A stretch of DNA of 64,000 nt from Cohnella caldifontis (lineage in GTDB: Bacteria; Bacillota; Bacilli; Paenibacillales; Paenibacillaceae). Made by a program: the position numbers and the translations under genes. Below the pieces are notes generated by a model that was given only the letters and a program-made list of their open reading frames with translations, did no database searches and was not told where the DNA came from. Location of the stretch: the NCBI RefSeq assembly GCF_029360585.1, contig NZ_JAQZSJ010000012.1:84187-148186 (forward strand), written 5' to 3'. Positions 52,607 through 60,867 of the stretch are shown here, one piece after another. The stretch's first letter is position 1. Each line of letters begins with the position of its first letter.

Positions 52607-54406
52607 CTAGTTCTCCGTTTCGGCGGCTCCTTCGGTATTCCCGCAAACGTATCGGCCGGCCCGCAATACGGCCGCGGCCGTATCCCGCAAGGCCGCCACC
52701 GCGTCGATGGGTTCGAAGTGAAGCAGCTTGCGGAGCAACGCCGTCTGCAGGCGGAGACTTTCTCCCCGTTCCAGCGCGGCCAGCAGCATCCGGGCGTTGC
52801 CGAACGCTTTCCGTGCCGCCTCGTCCGCGAACCATGCCGTCATCCGCGCCCCGAGCGCAGCCGCCTCCGCCCCCTTTTCCCTCCCGATTTTCACGGTCCG
52901 GACACAGGCGCTCTCCAAGGCATAAGCGTCGATCATCAGATCGGCGAGGATGGCGACAAGCTCCTGTTCCCGTTCCAAGCGCAAGCCATATCGTTGCAGC
53001 GCCAAACCGCCCGCGAGCAGGAACGTTTTCTTCAAAGCGGCCGCGATCCCGGTTTCCCTCTCCAGGAATTCAGCCGCTAGAGGCGGAAGCGGCAGCGGCT
53101 TCAGCAGTTCGGCCTGCGCTTCCTCCGCCCGGGCCAGCAGCGGAATGCCGCCTTTCAAAGCCCGCCGAAGCAGCGTCGTCGGGATGCGAAGCCGGTTGAT
53201 TTCGTTCGTGCCTTCGAAAATGCGGAACACGCGCGAATCCCGGTAGATCCGTTCCGCGGGCGTCCCCGACGCGTACCCGGCGCCCCCGTGCAGCTGCAGC
53301 GTCTCGTCCGCGACCCGGCCCAGCGCCTCCGAGGCGAAGACTTTCACGATCGAGCACTCGATCGCGAATTCGGCCAGCGCTTCGTCCATGGCGCCGGGCT
53401 TCTCTCCGAAGGCGCGCGCGAACGCCCGGTCCAAGCACCCCGCGGTGCGATAGACCATGCTTTCCGTCACGTAAATCAAAGCGTTCATCGTCGCCAGCTT
53501 GGAAGCGTTGAGCGGAAACGAAGAGATCGGTTTGCCGAACTGCTTTCGCTCCTTCGCATGCGAAACGCTCAGCGTCAGCGCCTCTTTCATGACGCCCAAT
53601 GCGGCGGCGCCCAGCTTCATTCGGCCCACGTTCACCGCGTTCAGGGCGATCCGGTGTCCCTTTCCCGCGGAGCCCAGCAGCCGGTCGCGCGGAGCCTCCA
53701 CGCCGTCCAATCGGATCGGGCAGACGGATAGCCCGCGAAGGCCCATCATTTCGTCTTCCGGTCCGACGCCCGACGCAAGCGTATCCCGATCCAGCGCGAA
53801 CGCGCTGAACTGCCGGCCCTCCAGCTTCGCGAAAGTCAGGAAGACGTCCGCGATCCCCGCGTTGGCGATATACCGTTTCGAGCCGTTCAGCACGCAGGAC
53901 GTGCCGTCTTCCGCCACGGCGGCGTTCGTCCGCACGCCAAGGGCGTCGGAACCCGCCTCCGGTTCCGACAAGGCGAAGGCGGCAATCCGCCGGCCGGCTG
54001 CCATCTCCGGCAGCCACGCATGCCGCTGATCCTCGGTGCCGTAGCAGGCGATCGGGAGCATGCCGAAATCGGTATGGAACAGCGCCGCTAACGCGAACGA
54101 AGTGCAGGGGCCGAGCGTTTCGGCCAGCAGGGCGGCGCCGACCTGGCCGGGACCGGGCGCGCCGCCGGCAAGCGGCAAGCCGACTTCCAGCAAGCCGAGT
54201 TCCCCCATTCGGCGAAGGAGGCGCCGGGTCAGCCGGATATCGGGTTCTTCCACCCGTTTGAACGCGGGCAGCAGTTCCGACCGCAGGAAAGTTTCGGCCG
54301 ACGCCCGCACCCGGCGGTGTTCTTCCGCGAAATCTTCCGGCGTGACGACGTTGTCCCCGCCGATGTCGGCCACCATGAAGCTTCCGCCGTACGGGGCGTG
54401 TTCCAT
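52607..54406 (-). CDS. fadE: Acyl-CoA dehydrogenase (FadE-like)
   Basis: This flavoenzyme of 599 residues, the length of Bacillus FadE, introduces the 2,3-double bond in acyl-CoA. It has the FAD/substrate loop LSEPEAGSDALGVRTNA, GLRGLSVCPI, RKQFGKPISSFPLN, and the C-terminal HGGAGYASGTPAERIYRDSR-IFEGTNEINR block. The Glu of IFEGT is the usual catalytic base, so this member looks intact. It is the last of the three fad genes, 24 bp after the thiolase. The two preceding enzymes look catalytically impaired. Confidence 0.93.
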   Translation of the reverse strand: MEHAPYGGSFMVADIGGDNVVTPEDFAEEHRRVRASAETFLRSELLPAFKRVEEPDIRLTRRLLRRMGELGLLEVGLPLAGGAPGPGQVGAALLAETLGPCTSFALAALFHTDFGMLPIACYGTEDQRHAWLPEMAAGRRIAAFALSEPEAGSDALGVRTNAAVAEDGTSCVLNGSKRYIANAGIADVFLTFAKLEGRQFSAFALDRDTLASGVGPEDEMMGLRGLSVCPIRLDGVEAPRDRLLGSAGKGHRIALNAVNVGRMKLGAAALGVMKEALTLSVSHAKERKQFGKPISSFPLNASKLATMNALIYVTESMVYRTAGCLDRAFARAFGEKPGAMDEALAEFAIECSIVKVFASEALGRVADETLQLHGGAGYASGTPAERIYRDSRVFRIFEGTNEINRLRIPTTLLRRALKGGIPLLARAEEAQAELLKPLPLPPLAAEFLERETGIAAALKKTFLLAGGLALQRYGLRLEREQELVAILADLMIDAYALESACVRTVKIGREKGAEAAALGARMTAWFADEAARKAFGNARMLLAALERGESLRLQTALLRKLLHFEPIDAVAALRDTAAAVLRAGRYVCGNTEGAAETEN

Positions 54407-54430
54407 GGCCGGTTCCCCCTTCCGCTGCCT

Positions 54431-55612
54431 TCACGCGTAAACTTCGAACACGGCGGCCGCACCCATGCCGCCCGGCGACCCAAGCGCGACGGCACCGAAT
54501 CCACCGCCCCGACGCGACAGCTCGTGAAGCAACGTGACCGCCAGTCTCGCGCCCGTGCAGCCGACGGGGTGTCCGAGCGCCAAGCCGCCTCCGTTGACAT
54601 TGACCAAGGCGGGGTCGATATCCAGCCGTTCAAGGAGCGGCACGCTCTCCGCCGCGAAAGTCTCGCCGATTTCCCAAAGCCGGATGTCCGATTCCCGAAG
54701 TCCGGCCCGCTCCAGTGCTTGGGGAACGGCGTACGAAGCGCCCATGCCGCCGATCTCCGGTGCCGTCGCGGCAACCGCGAACGACCGGAAACCCGCCAGC
54801 GGCCGAGCGCCCATCCGTTCGGCCAGCTCCCGGGTCGTCACCAGCATCGCTGCGGCGGCGTCCCCCGGCGGAGCGGAGTTGCCTGCGGTCACCGTGCCAT
54901 GCCGGGTGAAGGCGGGAGGCAAAGCCGCGAGTTCTTCTTCCGTCGGCGGCGGTTGGTCGAGGTCATCCTCGGCGGCCTCCCGCCATGCCGGCCCGGCGAT
55001 TCCTTCGCCGTCCACCACCGTGCGGACCGCGTTCAGAGCGACGATCTCAGGCGCAAAGCGGCCCTCGCGTACCGCTTGGGCCGCTTTGCGCCGGCTTTCG
55101 GCCGCGTAGCGGTCCTGCCGCTGCCGGGAGACGCCGTACCGGCGCGCCACGGTCTCCGCGGCGTAACCCGCCGCCAAGTATGCCGCGGGATAACGTTCCA
55201 GCAATTCGGGATGGGGACGTTGCCCATCGTCTTCCGGCGGAAACCGGCTCAAGCTCTCGATTCCGCCCGCGATGACGGAGTTCGCGGAACCCGTGCGAAC
55301 CGCGTCGGCCGCGAGCGCGAGGGCTTGGAGCCCGGACAGGCCGAACCGATTCACCGTCATTCCCGGCACGGAAGCCGGAAAGCCCGCATGCAGGACACAC
55401 AGCCGGGCCAAATTGCGGCCTTGCGCGCCCTCCTGCTTGGCGCAGCCCAGCATGCAGTCGTCCAGCAAGTCCGCCGGCCACCCCGAGGCCCTCCTCAGCG
55501 CTTCCGAGAGGACCGCCGCGCCGAGATCTTCCGGCCGGGTCTCGGCGAACAGGCCGCTGCGCGCTCTTCCGACGGGCGTGCGGACGGCAGAGACGATCAC
55601 GGCTTCCCGCAC
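54431..55612 (-). CDS. Thiolase-fold protein (FadA-like) lacking the catalytic cysteines
   Basis: This 393-residue protein aligns throughout with acetyl-CoA acyltransferases (VSAVRTPVGRARSG at the start, NVNGGGLALGHPVGCTGAR near the end). The nucleophilic Cys of the N-[KR]-x-C-x-S-G motif is Gly at residue 91 (VNRFGLSGLQ). The second active-site Cys near the C-terminus is Gly at about 378 (AVALGSPGGMG). The Asn of the NEAF motif is also Gly (GETFA). Only the GHP His remains. Thiolysis as known should be impossible. It lies 27 bp after the FadN-like gene and 24 bp before fadE. Confidence 0.88.
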   Translation of the reverse strand: MREAVIVSAVRTPVGRARSGLFAETRPEDLGAAVLSEALRRASGWPADLLDDCMLGCAKQEGAQGRNLARLCVLHAGFPASVPGMTVNRFGLSGLQALALAADAVRTGSANSVIAGGIESLSRFPPEDDGQRPHPELLERYPAAYLAAGYAAETVARRYGVSRQRQDRYAAESRRKAAQAVREGRFAPEIVALNAVRTVVDGEGIAGPAWREAAEDDLDQPPPTEEELAALPPAFTRHGTVTAGNSAPPGDAAAAMLVTTRELAERMGARPLAGFRSFAVAATAPEIGGMGASYAVPQALERAGLRESDIRLWEIGETFAAESVPLLERLDIDPALVNVNGGGLALGHPVGCTGARLAVTLLHELSRRGGGFGAVALGSPGGMGAAAVFEVYA

Positions 55613-55639
55613 AACGCGCTCCCTCCTATCCTGTTCGCG

Positions 55640-56659
55640 CTAGTTCCGCAAATACGCGCCATCCGTCAGCCAATAGCGGATCCGCTCTTGCGTCAACGGC
55701 TCGCCGAGCAGGCTGAGAAACGCTTCCCGCTCCAGCTCCAGCCAATGGGCTTCCCCGGCCGGCGTGCCTGCTCGGACGTCTCCGCCCGCCAGCACCTCCG
55801 CGAGCTTGCCCGCCGCCTTCGCGTCATGATCGCTGAATCGGCCCGCCCGGCGGCAGGCTGCCGCCCGAAGCTTAAGGGCCGCCGAAGCGTCCCGTCCGGC
55901 GGCGGCTGCATACGCCGAGCCGCCTTCTTCGCGGCCTTCCCCGCAGCGCGTGCCGCGCTCCCGATCCCGCTCCAGCTCGAGTACCGAACGGACCGCCTCC
56001 TGAATCCGATCATGGGGTTTCGCCGCCGTCAAGAAGTCCCCGGGCCGCGTCCAGCCAAGCCTTCGGACTTCGCCGCCGTTCTCCGACGTCCGCCCGAACG
56101 CCATCGCATCGTACAAGGCAACCAGCGGAAGCGAGGGTTCCGGCAACCCCGCCGGCTCCGCCCGGAGCGCGGCCAATTCCGCCGCCGCCAGGCAGCCGCC
56201 GGCAGCGGGAATGAGCCCCAGCTTCGCCTCCGGGAACCCGAACCGCGTCTCCCGGTCCAAAATCATCCGGTCCGCGGCCAAGCTCCAAGCGGCGCCCGGT
56301 CCCCAAACCCGGCCGTGGAGCGCGGCAACCGAAGGCTTCGTCATGCGGCGAAGGGACAACGCCGCTTCCTGCATTTCCCGGACCAAGAGGTCGATGCCGT
56401 CCCAATCCCCGTTCTCCGCCTCCGCGAGCAACAACCTAAAATTCCAGCCGGCGCTGAAATCGGGACCTTCGGAAGCCAGCACGAGTCCCCGCCAATCCCG
56501 CTCGACTTCCCGTACGGAACGGCGGACGGCCTCGGCGATGCCGGGACCGGCGCAACCGCCGGCGGAGCGGAACAACAGCCCGGCCACGCCGCGGCCCAAA
56601 TCGACCAAGCAGGCCCCGTCTTCGTTCAGGATAACGGCGCCTTCATGAAGGACCGGCAT
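55640..56659 (-). CDS. Truncated FadN-like protein: enoyl-CoA hydratase half only
   Basis: This 339-residue protein corresponds to the C-terminal hydratase portion of FadN (about 790 residues in Bacillus). The whole N-terminal 3-hydroxyacyl-CoA dehydrogenase part is absent. The ATG has GGAGGGAGGGG upstream, so the short form is a designed start rather than a fragment. In the crotonase core the first catalytic Glu of GGGxE is Ala at about residue 124 (WGPGAAWSLAA), while the second Glu (FPEAKLG, about 144) is kept. The C-terminal region ends LTQERIRYWLTDGAYLRN like true FadN. It is the first gene of the operon. Confidence 0.85.
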   Translation of the reverse strand: MPVLHEGAVILNEDGACLVDLGRGVAGLLFRSAGGCAGPGIAEAVRRSVREVERDWRGLVLASEGPDFSAGWNFRLLLAEAENGDWDGIDLLVREMQEAALSLRRMTKPSVAALHGRVWGPGAAWSLAADRMILDRETRFGFPEAKLGLIPAAGGCLAAAELAALRAEPAGLPEPSLPLVALYDAMAFGRTSENGGEVRRLGWTRPGDFLTAAKPHDRIQEAVRSVLELERDRERGTRCGEGREEGGSAYAAAAGRDASAALKLRAAACRRAGRFSDHDAKAAGKLAEVLAGGDVRAGTPAGEAHWLELEREAFLSLLGEPLTQERIRYWLTDGAYLRN

Positions 56660-56772
56660 GCGTTCCCCTCCCTCCGAGGCATCGCTGCCAACGTTCTTTT
56701 AAGGTCCCTAAACGATTTTATTCGCCGCCAAGTCTCCCGTATGACTCCGAACCCGGCCCCATGAACGAAGAA

Positions 56773-56801
56773 AAGCGCCGCTTCGGCGCGAAGCGGCGCT
56801 T
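56773..56801 (-). terminator. Terminator after the ypmS-like gene
   Basis: Perfect 12-bp stem AAGCGCCGCTTC/GAAGCGGCGCTT (56773-56784, 56790-56801), TTTTCTTCG following on the minus strand. Confidence 0.85.
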
Positions 56802-56811
56802 GGATTCCCGG

Positions 56812-57375
56812 CTATTCCAGCAATTTCCTCAAGTCGGATAATTCGGGTTTCCGGAAACGGATGATGATTTCATGGCCGGAGAACGCGACGTCCTTGATTT
56901 TCAGCAGCTCCGGCAGTTCTTGCCCGATCGGCACCGACAGGCTGTCCACGAGATCGTTGGGCAGGCTGACGTCCTTGACCCGTACGGACTCCACGACGGC
57001 TTCCAGGTCGGGATCGCGCCATTCCAACCGATACACGACCCGCATGCCGAAGGGCACGCGATCTTTCCAGAGCAAGCGCAAATCCGCGGTCATCCGGTCA
57101 TCCGACAAACCGAATTGCGCACCTTCCACGGTCACGTCCGGCCCCCGCTGCGGATGCTCCTCCAAGTAGGCTTTCAGCACGTCGTTCACGTCTTCCTCGG
57201 ATAAGCGCAGGTCGAACGACATCCGCTTGGCCATGTCCATGGCTTTGTCCTTCAGGGATACGGTGCCGTGGTCCAGATTCAGCATCGGATCCGGCCGGAC
57301 GTAGTACAGGCCGGCTGCCGCCGCGCCCGCGGCCAGCACGATCAAGACGATCAAGGCGAACAACAGCTTTTTCAC
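56812..57375 (-). CDS. YpmS-family (DUF2140) membrane-anchored protein
   Basis: This protein of about 187 residues has one N-terminal transmembrane helix (KKLLFALIVLIVLAAGAAAA). The extracytoplasmic domain carries LRLSEEDVNDVLKAYLEEH and DLRLLWKDRVPFGMRVVYRL, the DUF2140/YpmS pattern. The GTG at 57375, with AAAGGGGAG about ten bases upstream, fits better than the ATG 11 codons earlier. Function is unknown in the family; a role at the cell surface is likely. It is transcribed divergently from the T-box/ilvA unit. Confidence 0.82.
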   Translation of the reverse strand: MKKLLFALIVLIVLAAGAAAAGLYYVRPDPMLNLDHGTVSLKDKAMDMAKRMSFDLRLSEEDVNDVLKAYLEEHPQRGPDVTVEGAQFGLSDDRMTADLRLLWKDRVPFGMRVVYRLEWRDPDLEAVVESVRVKDVSLPNDLVDSLSVPIGQELPELLKIKDVAFSGHEIIIRFRKPELSDLRKLLE

Positions 57376-57454
57376 GCCGGTCGATCTCCCCTTTCCGCGC
57401 GCCCCCATCCATTGACTTTCCCCGCCGGGAGGCGTATAAAATGAATAACACAAA

Positions 57455-57728
57455 TTCGTTGACGGGAACAAGCCCTGCGATGACGCGGTCCCCAGAGAGC
57501 CGGCGATTGGCTGCAAGCCGGCGTCCGCCCCCGCAGCCGGCATCCTCCCCGAGAAGCCGCTCCGAAACTTGCGGAGTAAGCGCGGTCGGCAGCCCCCGTT
57601 ACGGGCGGCGCGTTATGGAGTAACGCGTCTGAAGCGTCTCGCGCCGAATTCTGCCAGAGAGCGGCGCGCGGAACAAGGGTGGTACCGCGGATTCCGATCC
57701 GTCCCTTATGATCAGGGGCGGATTTTGT
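57455..57728 (+). promoter_or_regulatory. T-box leader (tRNA-Ile responsive, predicted) upstream of ilvA
   Basis: The T-box sequence AAGGGTGGTACCGCG lies at 57675-57689, followed by a terminator stem ATCCGTCCCT/AGGGGCGGAT (57697-57706, 57714-57723) and T-rich sequence. Upstream are a Stem I-like region with AGAGAGCCGGC and a GAAGCCGCTCCGAAAC stretch. A likely specifier codon is ATC at 57542-57544, which fits isoleucine control of threonine dehydratase. Uncharged tRNA-Ile would favour the antiterminator. The Stem I fold and specifier were judged by eye. The gap has no other gene. Confidence 0.9.
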
Positions 57729-57748
57729 ATTTTATTAAGAGAGGAAGA

Positions 57749-59023
57749 ATGCCCATGCCCGGCTCCCCATTCCCGGCCCGAATCCCGCTGGCCGACGTGC
57801 TGCAGGCCCACCGGACCTTGCAGGACGTGATCGTGCCGACCCCTCTGCAGCTCAACCGGGGGTTGTCCGCGAAATACGGCTGCAACGTCTATCTCAAACG
57901 GGAGGATCAGCAGGTCGTGCGCTCGTTCAAAATCCGCGGCGCCTACAACCTGATCTCTTCCCTCCCCGAGGAAGAACGGCAGCGCGGCATCATTTGCGCG
58001 AGCGCGGGCAACCACGCCCAGGGGGTCGCTTTCTCCTGCCAGGCGCTGGGCATTCCGGGCATCGTATACATGCCCGCGACGACGCCGCGCCAGAAAGTGC
58101 ATCAGGTGAAAATGTTCGGCGGCGCGTTCACGGAAATCCGGCTGACCGGCGATACGTTCGACGACGCCTACGGGGAAGCCGTCCGGGTCGCAAGGGAAGA
58201 AGGCCTGACGTTCGTGCACCCGTTCGACGATCCCCGCATCGTCGCGGGCAACGCCACGCTGGGCAAGGAAATCCTGGAGGCCGGCGTGTCCCCGGTCGAC
58301 ATCCTGATCGTCTCGGTGGGCGGCGGCGGGTTGGCGGCGGGCGTCGCCTCGTACGTCAAGGAAGTCAGCCCTGCGACCGCGATCATCGGCGTGGAGCCGG
58401 AAGGCGCGCCGTCCTTGACCCGTTCCCTGGAAGCCGGCGGCGTCGTCACGCTGGAGGAGATCGACAAGTTCGTGGACGGGGCCGCCGTCAAACGCGTCGG
58501 CGACCTGACGTACGCCATCGCCCGGGAGCTGCTGGACGACGTCATGCTGGTGCCGGAAGGGCGGGCATGCACGACGATCCTGGAGCTGTACAACGAGCAT
58601 GCCATCGTCGCCGAACCGGCGGGCGCCCTCCCGGTCGCCGCCCTCTCGCAGATCGACCCGGACCGACTGCGGGGCAAAAACGTCGTCTGCATCGTCAGCG
58701 GAGGCAACAACGATGTCGACCGGATGCAGGAGATCAAAGAGCGCTCCATGATCTACGAAGGGATGAAGCATTATTTCGTCATCAACTTCCCGCAGCGCGC
58801 CGGCGCCCTCCGCGAATTTCTGGACGACGTGCTCGGCCCGTCCGACGACATCGTGCAGTTCGAATACACGAAAAAAATGAACAAGGAAAACGGCCCGGCC
58901 CTCGTCGGCATCGAGCTCAAAAGCCGGGAGGACTACGAGCCGCTGATCGGCCGCATGAAGCGCAAAGGCATCCAATTCGTCGAACTGAACCACGATCCGC
59001 TGCTGTTCAAATTTTTGGTATAA
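57749..59023 (+). CDS. ilvA: Threonine ammonia-lyase (threonine dehydratase), biosynthetic
   Basis: This PLP enzyme of about 424 residues converts threonine to 2-oxobutanoate and ammonia, the first step to isoleucine. The Schiff-base Lys is in VRSFKIRGAYN (about residue 57), the phosphate-binding glycine loop in VSVGGGGLAAG, and the substrate loop in SAGNHAQGVAF. A C-terminal ACT-like regulatory segment (about 335-424; FVINFPQRAGALREFLDDV) fits the short Gram-positive form. The ATG at 57749 follows GAGAGG; a second ATG two codons later is possible. The T-box leader upstream supports isoleucine control. Confidence 0.95.
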   Translation: MPMPGSPFPARIPLADVLQAHRTLQDVIVPTPLQLNRGLSAKYGCNVYLKREDQQVVRSFKIRGAYNLISSLPEEERQRGIICASAGNHAQGVAFSCQALGIPGIVYMPATTPRQKVHQVKMFGGAFTEIRLTGDTFDDAYGEAVRVAREEGLTFVHPFDDPRIVAGNATLGKEILEAGVSPVDILIVSVGGGGLAAGVASYVKEVSPATAIIGVEPEGAPSLTRSLEAGGVVTLEEIDKFVDGAAVKRVGDLTYAIARELLDDVMLVPEGRACTTILELYNEHAIVAEPAGALPVAALSQIDPDRLRGKNVVCIVSGGNNDVDRMQEIKERSMIYEGMKHYFVINFPQRAGALREFLDDVLGPSDDIVQFEYTKKMNKENGPALVGIELKSREDYEPLIGRMKRKGIQFVELNHDPLLFKFLV

Positions 59024-59043
59024 CAACGAATAGAGACGTTACG

Positions 59044-59072
59044 ATCCCGACAGCCCCGCTGTCGGGATTTTT
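59044..59072 (+). terminator. Terminator after ilvA
   Basis: Stem ATCCCGACAG/CTGTCGGGAT (59044-59053, 59059-59068) followed by TTTT. Confidence 0.88.
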
Positions 59073-59153
59073 CGCGTTAAAGGCGGGAATCGGGCTTCCA
59101 ATTCTTGGGGATTCTAATGAAGTCTGAAAAATTCGAGTAACGGAGACGGGCAT

Positions 59154-59657
59154 ATGGTGATTCTCATTTTCTCGCTGGGCGCTTTGGCGGCATTCCTTAT
59201 TACGAAGTCTTACAAATACATGGATCCTTATTACCCGACGGTGCTGTACGTCGTCTTGGTCTCCTTGCTGTATCCGGTCATCTGCCGAGGGTACATGGTT
59301 TGGCACTATCCGAGCTGGGGATGGTTCACCGACAAAGTGAACGGGCTGGTTCAGTCCGCCGTCTACTTTCCGTGTACGACGGTGTTGTTCCTGCGCTATT
59401 TTCCGCGCCGTACGGGGTCCAGAATCGCGTATTTGGCGGCGTTCGTCGCCGCGTATGCCATCATGGAAGGGCTGTTGCTCTACTGGAAACAGATTATCTA
59501 CGAGCATGGCTGGAATTTCGGCTGGTCCGTCTTCATCGACGTGTGCATGTTCTCCATGATCTGGCTTCATTCCCGGAGCTGGAAGGCGGCATGGGCCGTA
59601 TCGTTGTGCATTTTGATCCTGCTGTTGGCATTGTTCCGCGTACCTTATTACGCATAG
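59154..59657 (+). CDS. CBO0543-like multispanning membrane protein
   Basis: This 167-residue protein has about five helices and many aromatic residues (YYPTVLYVVLVSLLYPVI, LVQSAVYFPCTTVLFLRYF, IYEHGWNFGWSVFIDVCMFS). The pattern resembles CBO0543-family proteins of spore-formers, whose function is unknown. It stands alone between the ilvA terminator and a convergent aldo/keto reductase gene. Confidence 0.7.
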   Translation: MVILIFSLGALAAFLITKSYKYMDPYYPTVLYVVLVSLLYPVICRGYMVWHYPSWGWFTDKVNGLVQSAVYFPCTTVLFLRYFPRRTGSRIAYLAAFVAAYAIMEGLLLYWKQIIYEHGWNFGWSVFIDVCMFSMIWLHSRSWKAAWAVSLCILILLLALFRVPYYA

Positions 59658-59668
59658 GGAGGCTCGTG

Positions 59669-60646
59669 CTACCAAGCGTACGCCCGCGGCGCTTCGCCTC
59701 CGGGACCCGGGAAAATTTCGTCCAGCTTGGCCAGCGCGTCGGGCGCCAGTTTGACTTCCAGCGCGCGCAGGCTCCGCTCGAACTGCTCCAGCGTGCGGGC
59801 GCCGAGAATCGGGGCCGTCACCGCGGGCTGGTGCAGCAGCCAGGCCAGCGCCACCGTATCCTCGCGCTCGCCCAGCTCCGCGCAGAACCTGGAGAAGGCA
59901 AGGAGCTGACCGCGGACCTGCTCGATTCTCTCCCGCTGCGCCGCCCCCCGGACCCCGACGCCCGGCTTCAGCGCGTTCCCTCCGAGCAGCCCGGCATCGA
60001 GCGGCGCCCATACCGTTACGCCGATGCCGAGACCTTGCGCCGCGGGAAGCACCTCCAACTCCGGCAGCCGGCACAGCAGATTGTATTTGTGCTGCTCGGC
60101 GACGATGCCCATGGAACCCCGGGCTTTCGCTTCGCCCTGCGCGACGGCCAGATCCCACCCGGCGAAATTGCTGGAGCCGACGTACCCGATTTTGCCCTGC
60201 AGTCTGGCCGCTTCGAAAGCTTCCCAAATTTCGTCCCAGAGGACGCTTCGATCAACATGGTGCATGATATAGAGCTCTACGTGGTCCGTCCCCAGGCGGC
60301 GAAGCGAGCCTTCCAGATGCCGGCGGATTTTGTACGCGGACAACCCCGCTTCCCGATTGGGGCCGTCCAGGGGATCGCGCATGTAGCCGTACACCTTGGT
60401 GGCCAGCACGGTTTTTTCCCGGCGCCCGCCGCCTTGCCGGAACCAGCGGCCGAGGATCTCCTCGGTCAGACCTGATTTCTCCCCTCCGTAACCGTTCGCC
60501 GTATCGATGAATTGGATGCCGGCGTCCAGCGCCGCGTCCAGGATGCGGAAAGCCTCCCGCTCCTCCGTGTCCACGCCGAAGTTCATCGTGCCCAGGCACA
60601 GCCTGGATACCCGCATGCCGGAACGCCCCAGCTTCGCGTACTCCAT
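59669..60646 (-). CDS. Aldo/keto reductase
   Basis: This NADPH-dependent reductase of about 325 residues has a TIM-barrel fold. The catalytic tetrad is visible: Asp and Tyr in FIDTANGYGG, Lys in VLATKVYG and His in LYIMHHVD. The coenzyme-phosphate region is at PILGARTLEQFE. The ATG at 60646 is preferred, with GGAGGAG at the right distance. The substrate is unknown. It is monocistronic and convergent with the membrane protein gene (12-bp gap). Confidence 0.93.
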   Translation of the reverse strand: MEYAKLGRSGMRVSRLCLGTMNFGVDTEEREAFRILDAALDAGIQFIDTANGYGGEKSGLTEEILGRWFRQGGGRREKTVLATKVYGYMRDPLDGPNREAGLSAYKIRRHLEGSLRRLGTDHVELYIMHHVDRSVLWDEIWEAFEAARLQGKIGYVGSSNFAGWDLAVAQGEAKARGSMGIVAEQHKYNLLCRLPELEVLPAAQGLGIGVTVWAPLDAGLLGGNALKPGVGVRGAAQRERIEQVRGQLLAFSRFCAELGEREDTVALAWLLHQPAVTAPILGARTLEQFERSLRALEVKLAPDALAKLDEIFPGPGGEAPRAYAW

Positions 60647-60867
60647 ATCCGACTCCTCCATCCCTTTGCTTTTCTTGAAAAAGATTCCTCCCCATCCTAT
60701 GTCGCGGATCCTTCGGCCCAGAACATCCCGCTCCGGCATGCCGGCCGCAGCCGCAACGTCCCTCTTCCGCAGCAAGGCGTTTGGACAATGCCGAAGGATC
60801 ACCTATAATGGAAAGTGTTTCCGAAACTTCATTCGGCTGCAGCCCGTAGAACTAAAGGAGGCCACGC

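Noticed and set aside
54317..56764. Plus-strand open frame of about 815 codons opposite the fad genes
   Set aside because: Shadow frame; minus-strand frames carry clear acyl-CoA dehydrogenase, thiolase and crotonase motifs.
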